Assembly (NCBI GenBank): GCA_949825025.1
Contig: OX463779.1
Coordinates: 42,788,249 to 42,852,248 of the forward strand
Direction: 5' to 3'
DNA: 64,000 bases
Source of the DNA: Siphlonurus alternatus
Taxonomy: Eukaryota; Arthropoda; Insecta; Ephemeroptera; Siphlonuridae
Numbering within the stretch: position 1 is the first letter of the stretch; the number at the start of each line of letters is the position of its first letter. The notes beneath the pieces were generated by a model that worked only from the letters and a program-made list of their open reading frames with translations, was not told the DNA's origin and did no database searches. Below, one piece after another: positions 13,201 to 25,600 of the stretch. The position numbers and the translations under genes are program-made.

Positions 13201-14052
13201 AATATATTTTATTATTTTAAAATGCTCTATGTTGATCTATTAGAGAAGCAATCATATTTTGCAGGGCTAACAACTATAATAAATAAAATAAAAAAAATGA
13301 AAAGAAAAGAAATTTTCAAATTATTATTTTGTTAAATTATTGTAATATTTGGTATGTACGTACAGTAAAATGTAAATTATATTAAATTCTGCCCCCCCCC
13401 CTTTTCGATCTCCTCCTATCTTGCTAAATGCATCTTTGTACCAAGCACTGTAATAATTATTTTAATAATTAGTGTGCACCTCCAAACTGCAAAAATCGAA
13501 TAATAATATATAATACAAACTCTCTATCACGATTTTAGTCTCTGCCCGAGTTGAAACAAATTTCATAATTTATTCGCTATTAAGCTCTCTCCTCGTCTAA
13601 TTTATTTTGCACCATTTTAGAGGAGAAAATAGGTAAAAAGACGATATTATACGTCATCTTTCCTCTTATTAAGCATGAAATGTTAAGAAATATTGTCTCC
13701 ATTTCATCCTCACTTTGAGCAAAGAGGATCAAATTAATAAGATATGTATTTTATAGGTAAAAAGATTAAATTTAGACGTGTAAAGGATGAGTTGAAGACG
13801 TAATTTTTCAATTAGGATGATCTTTCTTGGCCGCACAATGAAAAGGAAGTTAATTGCAGCAAAAGAGTCTTATACACGGTGGCACCTCAAGATCGACTAC
13901 GTTTTGTTGCAGGGTTTGTTGGCGTTTATTTCGCCGGCTACATATTGGAGGCGACTCACAGCTGGGCTAACGTGTTCTTCATCACAGCCGCAATAAATAT
14001 GTTTGGTTGTTTGACTTATATTTGTTATGGAAGTGGTGAGCGGGTCATATGA
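7142..14052 (+). CDS. SLC17A9: SLC17A9-type vesicular nucleotide transporter (major facilitator), 9 exons
   Basis: Exons: 7142-7224, 8244-8415, 9325-9493, 10048-10221, 10520-10685, 11439-11535, 11591-11756, 12885-13043, 13913-14052 (TGA). All phases agree and give about 441 codons, close to the usual SLC17A9 length. The product is a 12-span major facilitator. The loop motif GGYLSDRLGGERVL after the second span is the MFS G-D-R signature. Also visible are HGACQGFHYPSLSSL, the span TAVGAVVAGTAGSALLATYG, QNNCFFIMLSWLPTYFHDNF and FHNNAIIINPQDLAPQHAG, all like VNUT and other SLC17 carriers. Known role: loads ATP and other nucleotides into secretory vesicles or lysosomes, driven by membrane potential and chloride. 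The start is the first ATG of an exon followed by a good donor; residues 1-27 form a polar cytosolic N-terminus. Odd points: the 55-bp intron 11536-11590, and a decayed copy of the start of exon 2 in intron 1. Confidence 0.92.
8107..8218 (+). pseudogene. Decayed partial copy of SLC17A9 exon 2
   Basis: About 120 bp upstream of exon 2 lies a second copy of its acceptor and first coding part. Both copies read CTAATGTTCC-like sequence, then CAG, then GCGACAACGGTGGCTGATCC. The upstream copy lacks one base just after the acceptor, so its joined frame reaches a stop within a few codons, and it has lost bases in the middle. It is best read as a dead duplicate exon or decoy 3' splice site. Confidence 0.75.
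8906..9240. repeat. Foldback repeat family 1, copy 2 (SLC17A9 intron 2)
   Basis: The best preserved copy: TAATGGAGTACCGACCTCA at the left and its exact complement at the right, with inner arms ATTGCAGAAATGGATAGAG and CCCTCTATCCATTTCTGCAAT. The right end lies about 85 bp from exon 3. Confidence 0.85.
11027..11345. repeat. GC-rich dispersed repeat family 4, copy 1
   Basis: Shares CAGGGCGAGTTGCTTCCTGT, GTAACCCTTGTCACTC, GCTGGGGTCAGGGTGCACTG and TGGGACCCGTTCCCT with 15510-15960. No coding capacity. It is GC-rich against an AT-rich intron. Origin unknown; a SINE is possible but I see no clear pol III promoter. Confidence 0.8.
12020..12135. repeat. Short hairpin repeat family 5, copy 1
   Basis: GCGGCCTTGTTAATCACCAT and ATGGTGATTAACAAGGCTGC form the stem around about 30 bases. 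Outer arms (CGTCACCTCGAAAAATTTCC) also pair. Confidence 0.75.
12183..12300. repeat. (TTTTG)n microsatellite, about 20 units
   Basis: A nearly perfect run of the pentamer, ending in TTTG units, in an SLC17A9 intron. Open frames here are artefacts. Confidence 0.95.
13548..13830 (-). repeat. Dispersed repeat family 3, copy 2 (inverted)
   Basis: TTATTTTGCACCATTTTAGAG, CTTTCCTCTTATTAAGCAT and AGGATGAGTTGAAGACGTAA are complements of the copy at 690-960. It lies in the last SLC17A9 intron. Confidence 0.65.
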
Positions 14053-16630
14053 TTGACTTTATTTGCAAGATGGACACTTAAGTTTATAATTAATTTCATC
14101 ATATTTGTGTATTTTTTATTATTACAATTAAGTTACAAGAAATATTATCTGTCATACATAAAGTAATTCATAAATTATGAAATGCTGAAAATATAATTTA
14201 TTTTAAATTTGTGATTCACTCTCACAATCATAAATAATTAAATTCAGAGTTCATGTGCAGCATAATGTAATTATTATATAATTGCATTATCATTGCCTTA
14301 GAATTATTAATTAAGTGTTCTAATTATAGCAACATAAGTTTATTGAAATTAAGTAGAGGTTTAGTTATTTTTATCGAATCAAGAAAATTTCTCAAGTGTC
14401 ATTCTAATGAAATGATCATAGCAGTCTCTTTTATATTATTATTATAATAATATTGTTATTTATATATTATAGGAAATTTATTGTGAAGTTATATAAGTAT
14501 TATAATTAATTTGTTAATTATTAAGTAGCTTCAGTTATTTAATCATATTTATTTTATAATATCACACGTTTGATTTTAAGTTACGACACAACATAATATT
14601 TATAATTTTAAGTACATATTTAACTATTATTTAAAAATCTTTAAAATTACAATGTATTCATGCAGAATGCAATTTCAAATTGCTGATTTTTTTGTTTTTT
14701 ACAAATTAAATTATATGGTATCATGTTTTCTTCCATATTTAATTATTTATTTCACCACGTTCATTAAAAAAATAATAATAAAAAATGATATTACAGACCT
14801 GTGTTGTCACGGTGTTGTATGAACCCTTTTAAATCATCAAATGTTAATTTAATTATAATCTAACAATTGTAAGATACTAATTAGAAATAAAACTAATTTA
14901 GGTGTCTGAACGATATAATTGCATTTCTAATTTTATGATTCTTGCTCTTTTTATGAACCGTGTGTTATGTACACTTACAAAACTAATATTTATAATTACA
15001 TATGTTTGCAAAATAAATTAAATATTTAATTTTCAGTTTGTATGCATTTTTTATAGTTCTTCATTGAATACACTACTTTAATTAATTATTATTTTTTTAT
15101 ATAATTATATACGTCTATATCTAGAGGAATTTTTGTAACTTCTTTAAAATGTTAGTAAAAAGCTTTGTGACAAACAAATTTCCTTCAACAAAATATTTTG
15201 TAAAAATATCCTGCGTTCTTGTAAAATAATCTGAAAACACATATGCGTCGATCAGAGCAGTTCAACTTTTAAGATTGTTTACATATTATAACTGTATTCA
15301 TTTAACAATATATAGCTTTTTTTGTTTTTACTTTCCATTAATATATATGGTAAAATATAATATAATACATATACATGTATAATATAGGAATATATATGAC
15401 AAGATAAAAGTTTTTTTTATCTTTTATTTATTTTATTATCTATATACCTAATGTTTTAATTAATTTAAAAATTAATTTAAATGCGGGCTACAATAAATCA
15501 AAGTTGGACAATCGTTCCTTGCTAATGCAACATGTAGTCTCCAGATCACAGGGCGAGTTGCTTCCTGTTCGAAGGTAACCCTTGTCACTCTCCTACCCCA
15601 ATCCTAACCACGCTGGGGTCAGGGTGCACTGCAAGGGGCGGGTACAGTAGCTGGGACCCGTTCCCTCATGGAGGCCGCATGGACTATATTGGCCGCACGG
15701 TTGACGCGTTAAATCAGTCGACCGCGACTATAATATATATATAGCGCTGGTGTAGGATGTAACGGCAAGGAGGGTGGTGTGCAGACACGCCAGACAGCTA
15801 TATAGTGTATAGACTTGAGTCCAGGACTGAGCACAGCGCTCTCGGAACGAGGGAGGCGTGAGAGATACTCGCGCTTACCAAGTCTGGGGTTGACGCGAAG
15901 CTCAGAGTTTGGACTCGGGGAGGATACGTCAGCTGTCTGTAAATGTAAGTCTCCTGATCAAGAGGTGCCAATTTTTTTTGTATAGTATATAGTTTTGATT
16001 TAAAAAATATAGAAATAATAAAATACAATATACCTAATTCCAGAGCTAGGCGTCTATATCTGTGAGCTTCACACCCGGGACCATGACATGAGAGCATATA
16101 ATGTAATTATTAATATGCAGATCGATCGATATATATCGAGCGTCGCTCTCGGAAGGAGTGAGAAACTGTGGGATATACTTGATGCAGAAAGTAATTGTTG
16201 TTTCAAAATCAGGTAAAAAAAAAGTATTTCCAACGTTCCTTGTAAATTTTTTCTATCCATAGACATTTCTAATGATCTCAAAGTGAAAAATAAGGTCTCA
16301 TTGTTCGTCCTCAGGGACTCTGGTTCGTCCTTCCGCGAAAACCCTTTAAAATTAAAACTTTCCCTCTCTTCCCGCCCGTCATTAAGGGGCGTGGTCAAAT
16401 GACCTTCAAACAGCTGTTGAATGTTTATATTTTATTCGCACCACCAAATAAATTTTTATTTATATTTTTAATGAAAATGAGCTTATCACATCGTTAATCT
16501 GTACATTAACATTCTTCTTGAACAAAAGATATTTTATTTACAAGAGATCAAATGAATTTTATGTGATAATCTTTCTGGGAAATCGTCAGTAAGTTATTTT
16601 CGGTCCAGCATATCTCGTTAAAAATTCACG
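14053..16630. other. Intergenic region between SLC17A9 and PHKB
   Basis: Very AT-rich to 15.4 kb, presumably including the SLC17A9 3' UTR (AATAAA near 14885). It then holds the second copy of a GC-rich dispersed repeat (15510-15960). No coding region is supported. The PHKB promoter should lie within the last few hundred bases; I see no TATA box I would trust. Confidence 0.5.
15510..15960. repeat. GC-rich dispersed repeat family 4, copy 2
   Basis: Same order of blocks as copy 1, ending GGTTGACGCGAAGCTCAG and GGACTCGGGGAGGATAC, with an extra block of about 110 bp near 15670-15770. Confidence 0.8.
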
Positions 16631-16644
16631 ATGCTTAAAGTTGG
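16631..16644 (+). CDS. PHKB: PHKB tiny first coding exon (MLKVG)
   Basis: ATG CTT AAA GTT GG is followed at once by a consensus donor GTAAGT at 16645. Phase 2 matches the acceptor at 16731-16732, giving Gly then [20 protein letters not shown]. That segment leads into [14 protein letters not shown], the counterpart of the conserved N-terminal PHKB helix. The intron is 88 bp. The fit is good, but a 14-nt exon chosen by phase alone needs RNA support. Confidence 0.6.
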
Positions 16645-19600
16645 GTAAGTATCTTCCAGTTTCTTCAGTAAAATGTGAAATAATATACATATATTTGGAG
16701 AACTAATTGTTATTATTTTTACCTTACTGCAGCTTACGACAAGGGAGTCTTGCAGAAACGGACATTGACACGTGTTTAAAAATATCAAACTATGAATACA
16801 CGGTTCAGCAACTCGATATTTACTATGCAATAGGTAAATATAACATATGCATACTTAAGTTCCGGTTATAAGTGATAGGTGAATATCCGCGCGTGTTCTG
16901 GCTGTGTTGACGTCTGTGAACACAGTATGCATTTAAGAAACTTGTCAAGTTTCAATTTGGTGACGGCTGTCTTGATGGTTTTCTGTGTTTTTAAAATCCA
17001 ACCGTCACCACCGTATGAATACCTAACACAAGGCCAGCCCTCGTGTATCCCAACCTCATAATCCAGTTTCCTTACTCATCCTCTTGTCGAAGGGTCGTCA
17101 TTTAGACACTTAGACTTAAGGCACATATAGGTGCTGATTTTGTCCTTTCCTGACCGCCCTCCATCCCTGTCTTGAGATACTCCTGGGACAGAAAGATTGG
17201 ACATAGGAGAAAGTGGTACAAACTACCTTAATTTTTTAATAGAGTATCGACCTCAAAATTTTTTATGGCAAAAATGGATAGAGGTTGCAAATTAAGTTAT
17301 GCCACTCTGATTTTTTAGAGCACAGGAAGTATTGCTAAAAAGTTTTGCCGAGATCAGTTTTGAACTCACGCCTCGTTCAGCTCCTATCTTTTTAAGAGAA
17401 GCGTCAAGAGGCGTCACTCTCTCTGTACTTTTAATAATTATTTAAAAATAGTTCCCGGATTCTAAAAAATCTGAAAAAAAATTAGCATAACTTTGCACCC
17501 TCAATCCATTTCTGCAATAAAAAAATTTGAGGTCGATACTCTATTACAGAAGTCACCACATGACCTTGTCATTGTACAAGTTCTTTGATAAATCATAATT
17601 TTCTTAATTTATTATTTACAGTACTGTATAAGTACTATAGTAGACTAAATTTCATCGCAACCAAAATTTCAGAAAACACCCTGTCATTGATCTCATTTCC
17701 AGTCAAACGGCAGCTCCTACGATACCAAAGTCACATCACCGGGCTGTTTCCTGTCCTCTCAACAGACACTCATGTGGGGAGCGTGCGAGATAGCGTGTAC
17801 TGTGCTGCGGCCATCTGGAGTCTTTACCAGGCATATAGGTATGTTCTCACCAGACACTTAACCAGTTCTAACCAGTATGAGCAAAAGGGAGGCAATCCTA
17901 ACCTCGCTGACAAAGGTGTTTTTAGATTTGCATACATTCATAGTGGAACGAATTGTTATAAAAGGTTCAGTAGCCAGTCCAATGGATTCAGCTTGTTGTC
18001 AGCAGTCTATTGAACTGGCTATGGAACCTTCTTCTATGACTCCTTCCATGAGAAATAATTGGATTGCATTTTTATTACTATGCATTACACATTTCTCAAA
18101 TTCAAAATTCAAGTTCAAAATTCAAATTCAAAATCCATTTCAATTTCTTTTTTTTTTTTTGATCCAATCCAATTTAATCCTCTGTTTGAACCTTTGAACA
18201 ATTATGAGAACTTCAATTAAATATTGTCTCAGAATTTTAGTCATGCAAAAATGTAGTTTGAGCAGCCAATATCTGTGTTTTCTAATCTAATAAGTTAGCA
18301 TTAAAATTCCTTCTAAATTTTGTAGTTTTGCACTTCACTAGAACATCAATCTCAAAATATTTTATTGCAGAAATGAATATAGGGTGCAACTCTAATTTAT
18401 TTCATTTTTTTTAGAGGCCAGAAAGTATTGCTAAAAATTTATTCAAAGTTCAGGTTTACACCCACACTCCTTTTAATTTTTTTATTTAACTTTTTTTAAA
18501 ACATATTTCCTGGGCTCAAAAAAATCAGAGTATAATAATTTTGCATCATCTAATAAAATCAATCAATCAATACAAAAATTAAGGTTAATACTCCATTATA
18601 CAGTAAGGAAACAAAATAAATTTCTGTAGTTAACTACACTGCTCAAGATATTACATGTTCTTGCATTGTAAGATTTTGAAGATCTCAAGTAAAATCTGTA
18701 GAGTAGGTAATAAGGCTACGTTCCTTGCAGGCGTATTGACGATGACCGTGGCAAGTCCTACGAGCTTGGCCAGTCGACTGTGAAGTGCATGCGGGGCATC
18801 CTCGAGTGCTGGGTGAAGCAGGCGCCGCGTATCGAGCAGTTCAAGAAGAACCAGTGCATGCAGCACGCCCTGCACTGCAAGTTCCACCTCATCACCGGTG
18901 ACGTGGTCCTGCCTGACGAGGACTACAACCATCTGCAGGTGAGGGGAGGGAGGTCATTAACATCAGGACAAAATTAATTACAAAACTGTCCTTCAACTAT
19001 TAGAATTTTGTTTACTAAATTTCAGTTGAGCACCCCCTCTTTGGAAGAAGTACTGTACTGTACAGGGCTGTGGAGTACTTTTAAGACTTTTGAGATGCTC
19101 TGCAATATCGATTGAATTTGACTCGTTGCGTGGCAACATGAAGAGAGAAGGGAAAGAATCCTATCTCTCTATTGGCTTCCTAGAAGTAAATTGGTTTAAA
19201 AGCCAAAATGTGGGCATAACAAAAGAAGAAGACTTTTAAAACAATCAAATTAGTTTTTATGGAAATTCTGTATGGTCAGTTTAATATACTCTTGAAATGA
19301 ATTGTTTTTATTAAACTTCTAGGAGCAATGTGTGTTACACAGTCTATGGCGGCATGGTGAACCTTAACTTTTCGGGATGCGATGATGCTCTTCTTACATG
19401 TCCCAAAATATTAAATCTGTTTGTCGCTTGGAGCTGTCAGATGAAAATTAGGTAGGAGGAAAGTTCTTTCAGTCTGAAGATCTAAAGAGTTGCCTCAGAA
19501 AAAAAATCCTTAATAAATAGCAATATTACTCTATAATATACTACTGTATATATTGTTCAAGCACTGTATTAATGCTATTGCCATCTCAGAAAGGAAAGGT

Positions 19601-22600
19601 CTTTCCCTTCACCTTGTCTCTTGAATACAAGTTGCAATTTGATGTTCCAGATTGACGCAGTGTCGGTGTACCTGCTGTTCCTGGTCCAGATGATCACGTC
19701 GGGACTACAGATCATCTACACGCAGGACGAGGTGGCGTTCATCCAGAACCTTGTGTACTACGTGGAGCGCGCCTACCGCACCCCCGACTTCGGAATGTGG
19801 GAGAGGGGAACCAAGTACAATGACGGCTCACCAGAGATCCATGCAAGGTACATTAGAAGAGTATCGTTGTGTCTTCTGTACAGTATTGAGATTCTTATGT
19901 GTTTGTTACTGGGGTGTGAAAATTAAAACTTTTATTTTTGTTAATCTCAGAAATTTAAATTCTAAAAAAATAAACAGAGAGTAAAATTAATACTATTCTA
20001 GGGAAATGAAACAATAGTAATGAATTTCAGCTAATTTGTTAATACTGTACAGTTATACCATTTTAATGCATCACTAAATTTTTCATGGCCTGAATTTTCA
20101 AGAATTTTTTTCTTTGAAAATAAATGTGAAAAATGTGTCACTATGAAGCTAAAAAATTTTGAGCATCCCTTGATGATTCTAGACTTCTAGACTTAATGGT
20201 TTATGATTCAAATATGTAAAAGGAAATAAAAAAAATTAGTTTTCCATTTTTCTATATTCAAGTAAATATGATTATCATTTGTCTTGACTCAAACATCATG
20301 TAAGATAACTTCTCTACTGCCGTGATATTTTGTTCATCCGACTGACTGAGTCATTTTCAGCTCCATCGGAATGGCCAAGTCTGCTCTTGAGGCCATCAAT
20401 GGCTGCAACTTGTTTGGAGAGAAAGGAGCCTCCTGGTCGGTGGTGTATGTTGACATTGACGCTCACAATCGCAACCGCTCCATCTTCGAGACACTGCTGC
20501 CGCGAGAGAGCAGCTCCAAGGTACGGTCAAATCATTTTTATTCGTCCAATTTCACGTACATACACGCATATATTAATAACAGGTACAAATTAAGCATGGG
20601 AAGACCCTAAAGGTTAATAATATTATACATGTTTATTTATAAAAAAAAAGCATACAAAACATAATACATATAATTATGAAAAAGAAAACTGCTCATTGGG
20701 TAGCTAGAAAAAAGAAAGCTCATTCACGTAAGTGTCTAGCCACCCACTCTCCAATATGTGCCACTGGTGCATTTCAACCAGTCAGTATATAAGCGATGTC
20801 TCCCAAAAAAACTGGTGATGTTCTATAACCAACGACCAGCTGTTAATTGTATTGTAAAATGCAAACCTAGGGAAAAAAAAAAAAAACAAAAAAAAAAAAC
20901 TGAATACCATAGAATACATTTCAGAAAACTACAAAACCCTATTATATGAATGTAATCTTTAAATACAATGAACATAAGTATTACTGTATATTATTTTGGA
21001 GCTATCTACAAAGCCCATATCATCATGGTAGCGTCCAATTTGCAGAGGTCAACTTTTGAAAGTTTCTAAATTGCTGTTGTCTTTAAGTAACAAAGTGACT
21101 TTGGAAATATAAAAATGTTTTACCAAGTAACCACGATGATATGAGATATGGATTTTTTATAATTTAAATAATTGTGAGACCTCTCTAATTTGTCGTACAA
21201 CTGCCCTTGGTCCCCAGGAGGTGGACGCTGCGCTGCTGCCCACCATTTCCTTCCCTGCCTTCGCGACACACGACGAGAGTCTCTTGTGTGAGACCAAGGC
21301 CAACATTCTGCAGCAGCTGCGAGGGAGCTACGGCTTCAGGAGGTTCTCCAGGGACGGCTTCAGGTGCCCTCTCGAGGACACTTCTCGCAGATACTACCGT
21401 GAAGGAGAGACCAAGGTACTGGGAGTAGCAACGTTGGTTAACCTTCATGATATTTTTAATGCATATTTGAATAGGAGACCTCGAGTTGTGTACTGTCAAT
21501 TTTTCAGATTTTTTTACTCCTTTAACACCCTGAAAATGAAGAAGAAAGACGCTGTGATGTCATAGTCATATGTCTTTCCCTATGCTTGGTGTTAAATATT
21601 TGCATGACTATGACGTCACAGCGTTTTACAGTATGATTTTTAAGGATGTTAGAGGGTTCAAAAAAAATATAAAACAAATATTGACAGTATATAAAATTAT
21701 AACTAAAAGTCGTATAAAAAATCATGACATATTGTCCATTTTATCTTCTGATTTGTCTGTTTCATATTACATCAAATCTACTGCCCATTTGTTGGTCAGG
21801 GAATATTATTACATGTTGATGATTTTCAATGAATAATATTTAAACTATCAAAGACATGATTAATTATCATTTCATGCAGCTTAGTAAATTATTCCCTTGT
21901 TCCTGTATCTTCATATTGTCTTTCTGACTCATTGTTTTAACTCTACAGGAGTTTGAGGGAGTGGAGTGCGAGTGGCCCATCTTCTACATCTTCCTGATCA
22001 TTGACGGCGTGTTCCGCAACCTTCCTGACCAGGTGGAGGAGTACCAGAACCTCCTCAAGACGAGGATGTGCAAGGACAGTCATGGGGGTGAGTCACCTCG
22101 TCATATCTTGGATTCAAATATCATGCCGCAAAACGTATCATTTTTCTTTTTTTTTTTTTTTTTTAATTGAATAAGAAATTTTTTTAAGTCAAGCTGTTCT
22201 GTTGCCTTTTTGCTGATAATTTTAAACAGAACTACCTTAAAAGTCTACAATTTTCAAATAAGAAGACAAACATTCTCCAACTTGATATAAAACCTCATGT
22301 TCTCCTTCCCAGATCCGATGATCCCCAAGTACTTCGCGGTGCCGGCTGGTACGGAAGAGGCAGAGAAGATGGACCCCGGCAGTCAGGTGCGTCACGGCAG
22401 CCCTAGCAACGGTCTCTACATGTGGGCGCAAGCGTTGTTCGTCATCTCCCAACTGCTCACGGACGGTTTGCTGCACATCAACGAGCTCGACCCGATCAGA
22501 CGGTACCTGCCCTCGTACAACCGGCCTCGCAAGGCTGGCAGGTACTCTGCTTTCCAGGTATGATTTTCTGGTACAAATACCGTCAGGTTATGTTGTAGTA

Positions 22601-25600
22601 GAAGTAAAATAAGTTACGTTATTATGGTTTTAGCTATGGAGATGAGAAGGTGGAATTAAAATATTTTTTATTTTGTATCTGGTTTAAGTTTTTCTGCTAG
22701 TTAGATCTGAAAGAAGATGTAAAAATAGGAAACAAAGATGTTTTGTTTCAAGTACATTAAGTATGGATAAAAAAAAATGGGTGTTGTTAGAATTTGTACT
22801 TAAGTGGTTTTGCATCTGACAGTCTACAGTATTACGTTTGTAGAAAATTCTAACTGCTATACGACAAATGAAGAAAAAACGTTGACATTGATATATGCAT
22901 ATATATTTATATTGTTTATTAATAAATGCTGCTAGCATCATTACGGTTGTAATTTTTTTTTATTTTTTTTTTTTAATTGTGGATTTAAATTGCTTTGGAC
23001 TTGCAGATATGTACAAAAAAGAACCCAATTTGGTTAAAAGATTTGGGTTTGATTGCTTATTTTAAGAAGTGATCTACTAACAGAAATATAAATTAATTTA
23101 AATATCTTCTGTTGACATTTTTAGGTTGTGGGTTTTTTATTTTTTATTATTATTATTTATTTTTATTTTTTTCTGGGACAACTTTCTAGCAACTTTCTAG
23201 CATGTGTTTGAGAGAGAAAATCATATTTTACAGATATGAAGAAAATCTGACAATCATTTATAATATTCAACACCTTAAATCATAGTACTTAAGTTTGTCA
23301 AATTTAATGTACCTAGTAATAGGAGAATTAGTGTACTTTTTTTTTTGTATTAATAATGCCCCTTTTAATTTTTATTAAATCGTGACTCATAAAAATCAAC
23401 ACTATCAATAATGTTCTGCAAAAATACGTAAACATAGCATTGCCTTGAAGCAAGTGTAATTACTTAAAGAAAGCTGATGTTTGTTATATTTTTATTTATC
23501 ACTGGTTTTAATTATTTCTGTCACGGTCTATCAACTAAAATTCTGTTTAGTTTATTGATTAGATAATTATATTAGAATTTATTATTATTATTTTAACAAA
23601 TACGGTAAATATAATTTTGTATTCCTAAATTATGATTGCTCAACATAGAATCATTATTGGTACCGCATGCACAAATGGGTTACATTGAATAAGGGTTAAA
23701 CTAATTTGGTTATTGGTGTAGCAAAGTCAACCATTTCCCATCTTAATATTTTTAAACAAAAATGGAACTAATGGTTGATATTTAACTTTTTTTTCTGAAG
23801 CCCCTTGCTTCGTAGAGATATAGTTGCAAATTACTTCAACTGCATATTAATATTACTAATAATTGTGTGTACTCCATTGGTTTAGTTTTTAATGGGATAC
23901 TGACCAAAAAAAAAAGTTAAGTTTTTGTCAACATTTCAAAAGGCACGAGAATTTCATGAGCCCTGTTACAGCATTCTACGACAATTTCCTGATTTTATAT
24001 GAATTTTTAAAGCCTCTCAAAAATGATGTCACAACATTGAATCTTAAATGAGAAAATAGATCATTTAACATTGCCAAATCCCATACTTAATATTGAAATG
24101 TAATCAAAACTTCATTTGCAAGGTTTTTAGGTGCTAGAATCACGATAATGAAGGTTTCAAATTCCTAGCTCAATAACTTTTCATTTTAGCAATGTTAACT
24201 GATGCATTTTTCCATTAAGAATCAATGTTGTGACGTCATCAAAAAAAGCTTTAAAAATTCATATAAAATCAGCATATTGTCGTAGAATAGGGCTCGTTCT
24301 TCATAGAATTCACAGTATTTTTTACTAGTATTGCTAACTCAAATACCGGTCAGTACCCCATTATAGAATAAATTTTTCGCCATGTTACTTTAAAATTTAA
24401 AAGAGGGAAACAGCATATTTTTTTTTTTTTTTTATCAGCATAACAATTGAAAATGGCAAAGGTTTTGTTGATTTTTTAATACAAAACATACAGACTGTGG
24501 AGTATATGCATGTAGTTAATAGTAATAGAATTAATGGTTTTATTTTAATACAAAAGTAGTATTAACAAGGTAGTGTAACTATTATAAATTTCCCCTCATT
24601 AAATCATTTTAAATTTCATTTCTCTCCTGATGTAAAATTGTGAACTATGTAATAACACACAACATGTATTTGATGATTTTCTCTAACTTTCTCTGGTTTT
24701 GTCTGGTGTGCTGTCCTTATCAGGCCAAGACCTCCACTGTAAGTACCTTAAAATGAGCTCAGTTGATGCTTGGCTATAGCCTTGTGCTTGACTAAGAGCG
24801 TGATGGATGAACTAACCCTTGTATGTTATCCACAGCACCATATGGCGACCACTAGCTCTGTTGGTGGTTCTGCCGTCAAATTTGAGGTGGCAAAAATATT
24901 AGTAGAATCTTTGACTGATCTGCATGATGCATGTTACCGTTAATATTTATTAATAAAAATATTTTTATGTGGTTGAGCAAAAAGGCTTAACTTGATTCAT
25001 AAATCAATAGTTTTAGGTGAGATAAGACCTTTTCTTCTATTTACCAAAGGTTTTCTGCTTTTCTGGACCTCAATTGTTAAAACAAATCATTATTCAAAAT
25101 GTCTGTCCGATGAAGACTTTTCCATAGTTAACCGTGGGACAATGTAGTTCCTGATTTTGCCCTTCAGAGCATATAACGTTATGGCATTGTTGACACCTGT
25201 TCCATTCGGTCGTTTTCCATAAATTGTCACTTTTAATTCAAGAACCGTCCCATGTTTTTCCTTTCACCAGACAGACATTATACAACAATACTCTGTTTAC
25301 AAACAACAAACAGAAGAGCTTGCTCTTGTGTCACTTGTGTGTGAAAATATCGAAGTTATTAATCAAGTTTTGATTTTTTTTTTTTTTTTTTTTTTTGCAG
25401 TGTACACTTCTTTATTGTAGTATGAGTTGATTTTGTTGTAGATCTAAAGTATATTGTATAATATATATGTAGTGTAATAATACTGAAGTTGCATCAATAA
25501 TTATATTTTTAATTTATATATATATTTTTTTTAGTTAGTGTGTACTTACTATGTTATACTGTATATTTATATTTTTGTTACATAAATGTGTATACTGTAT

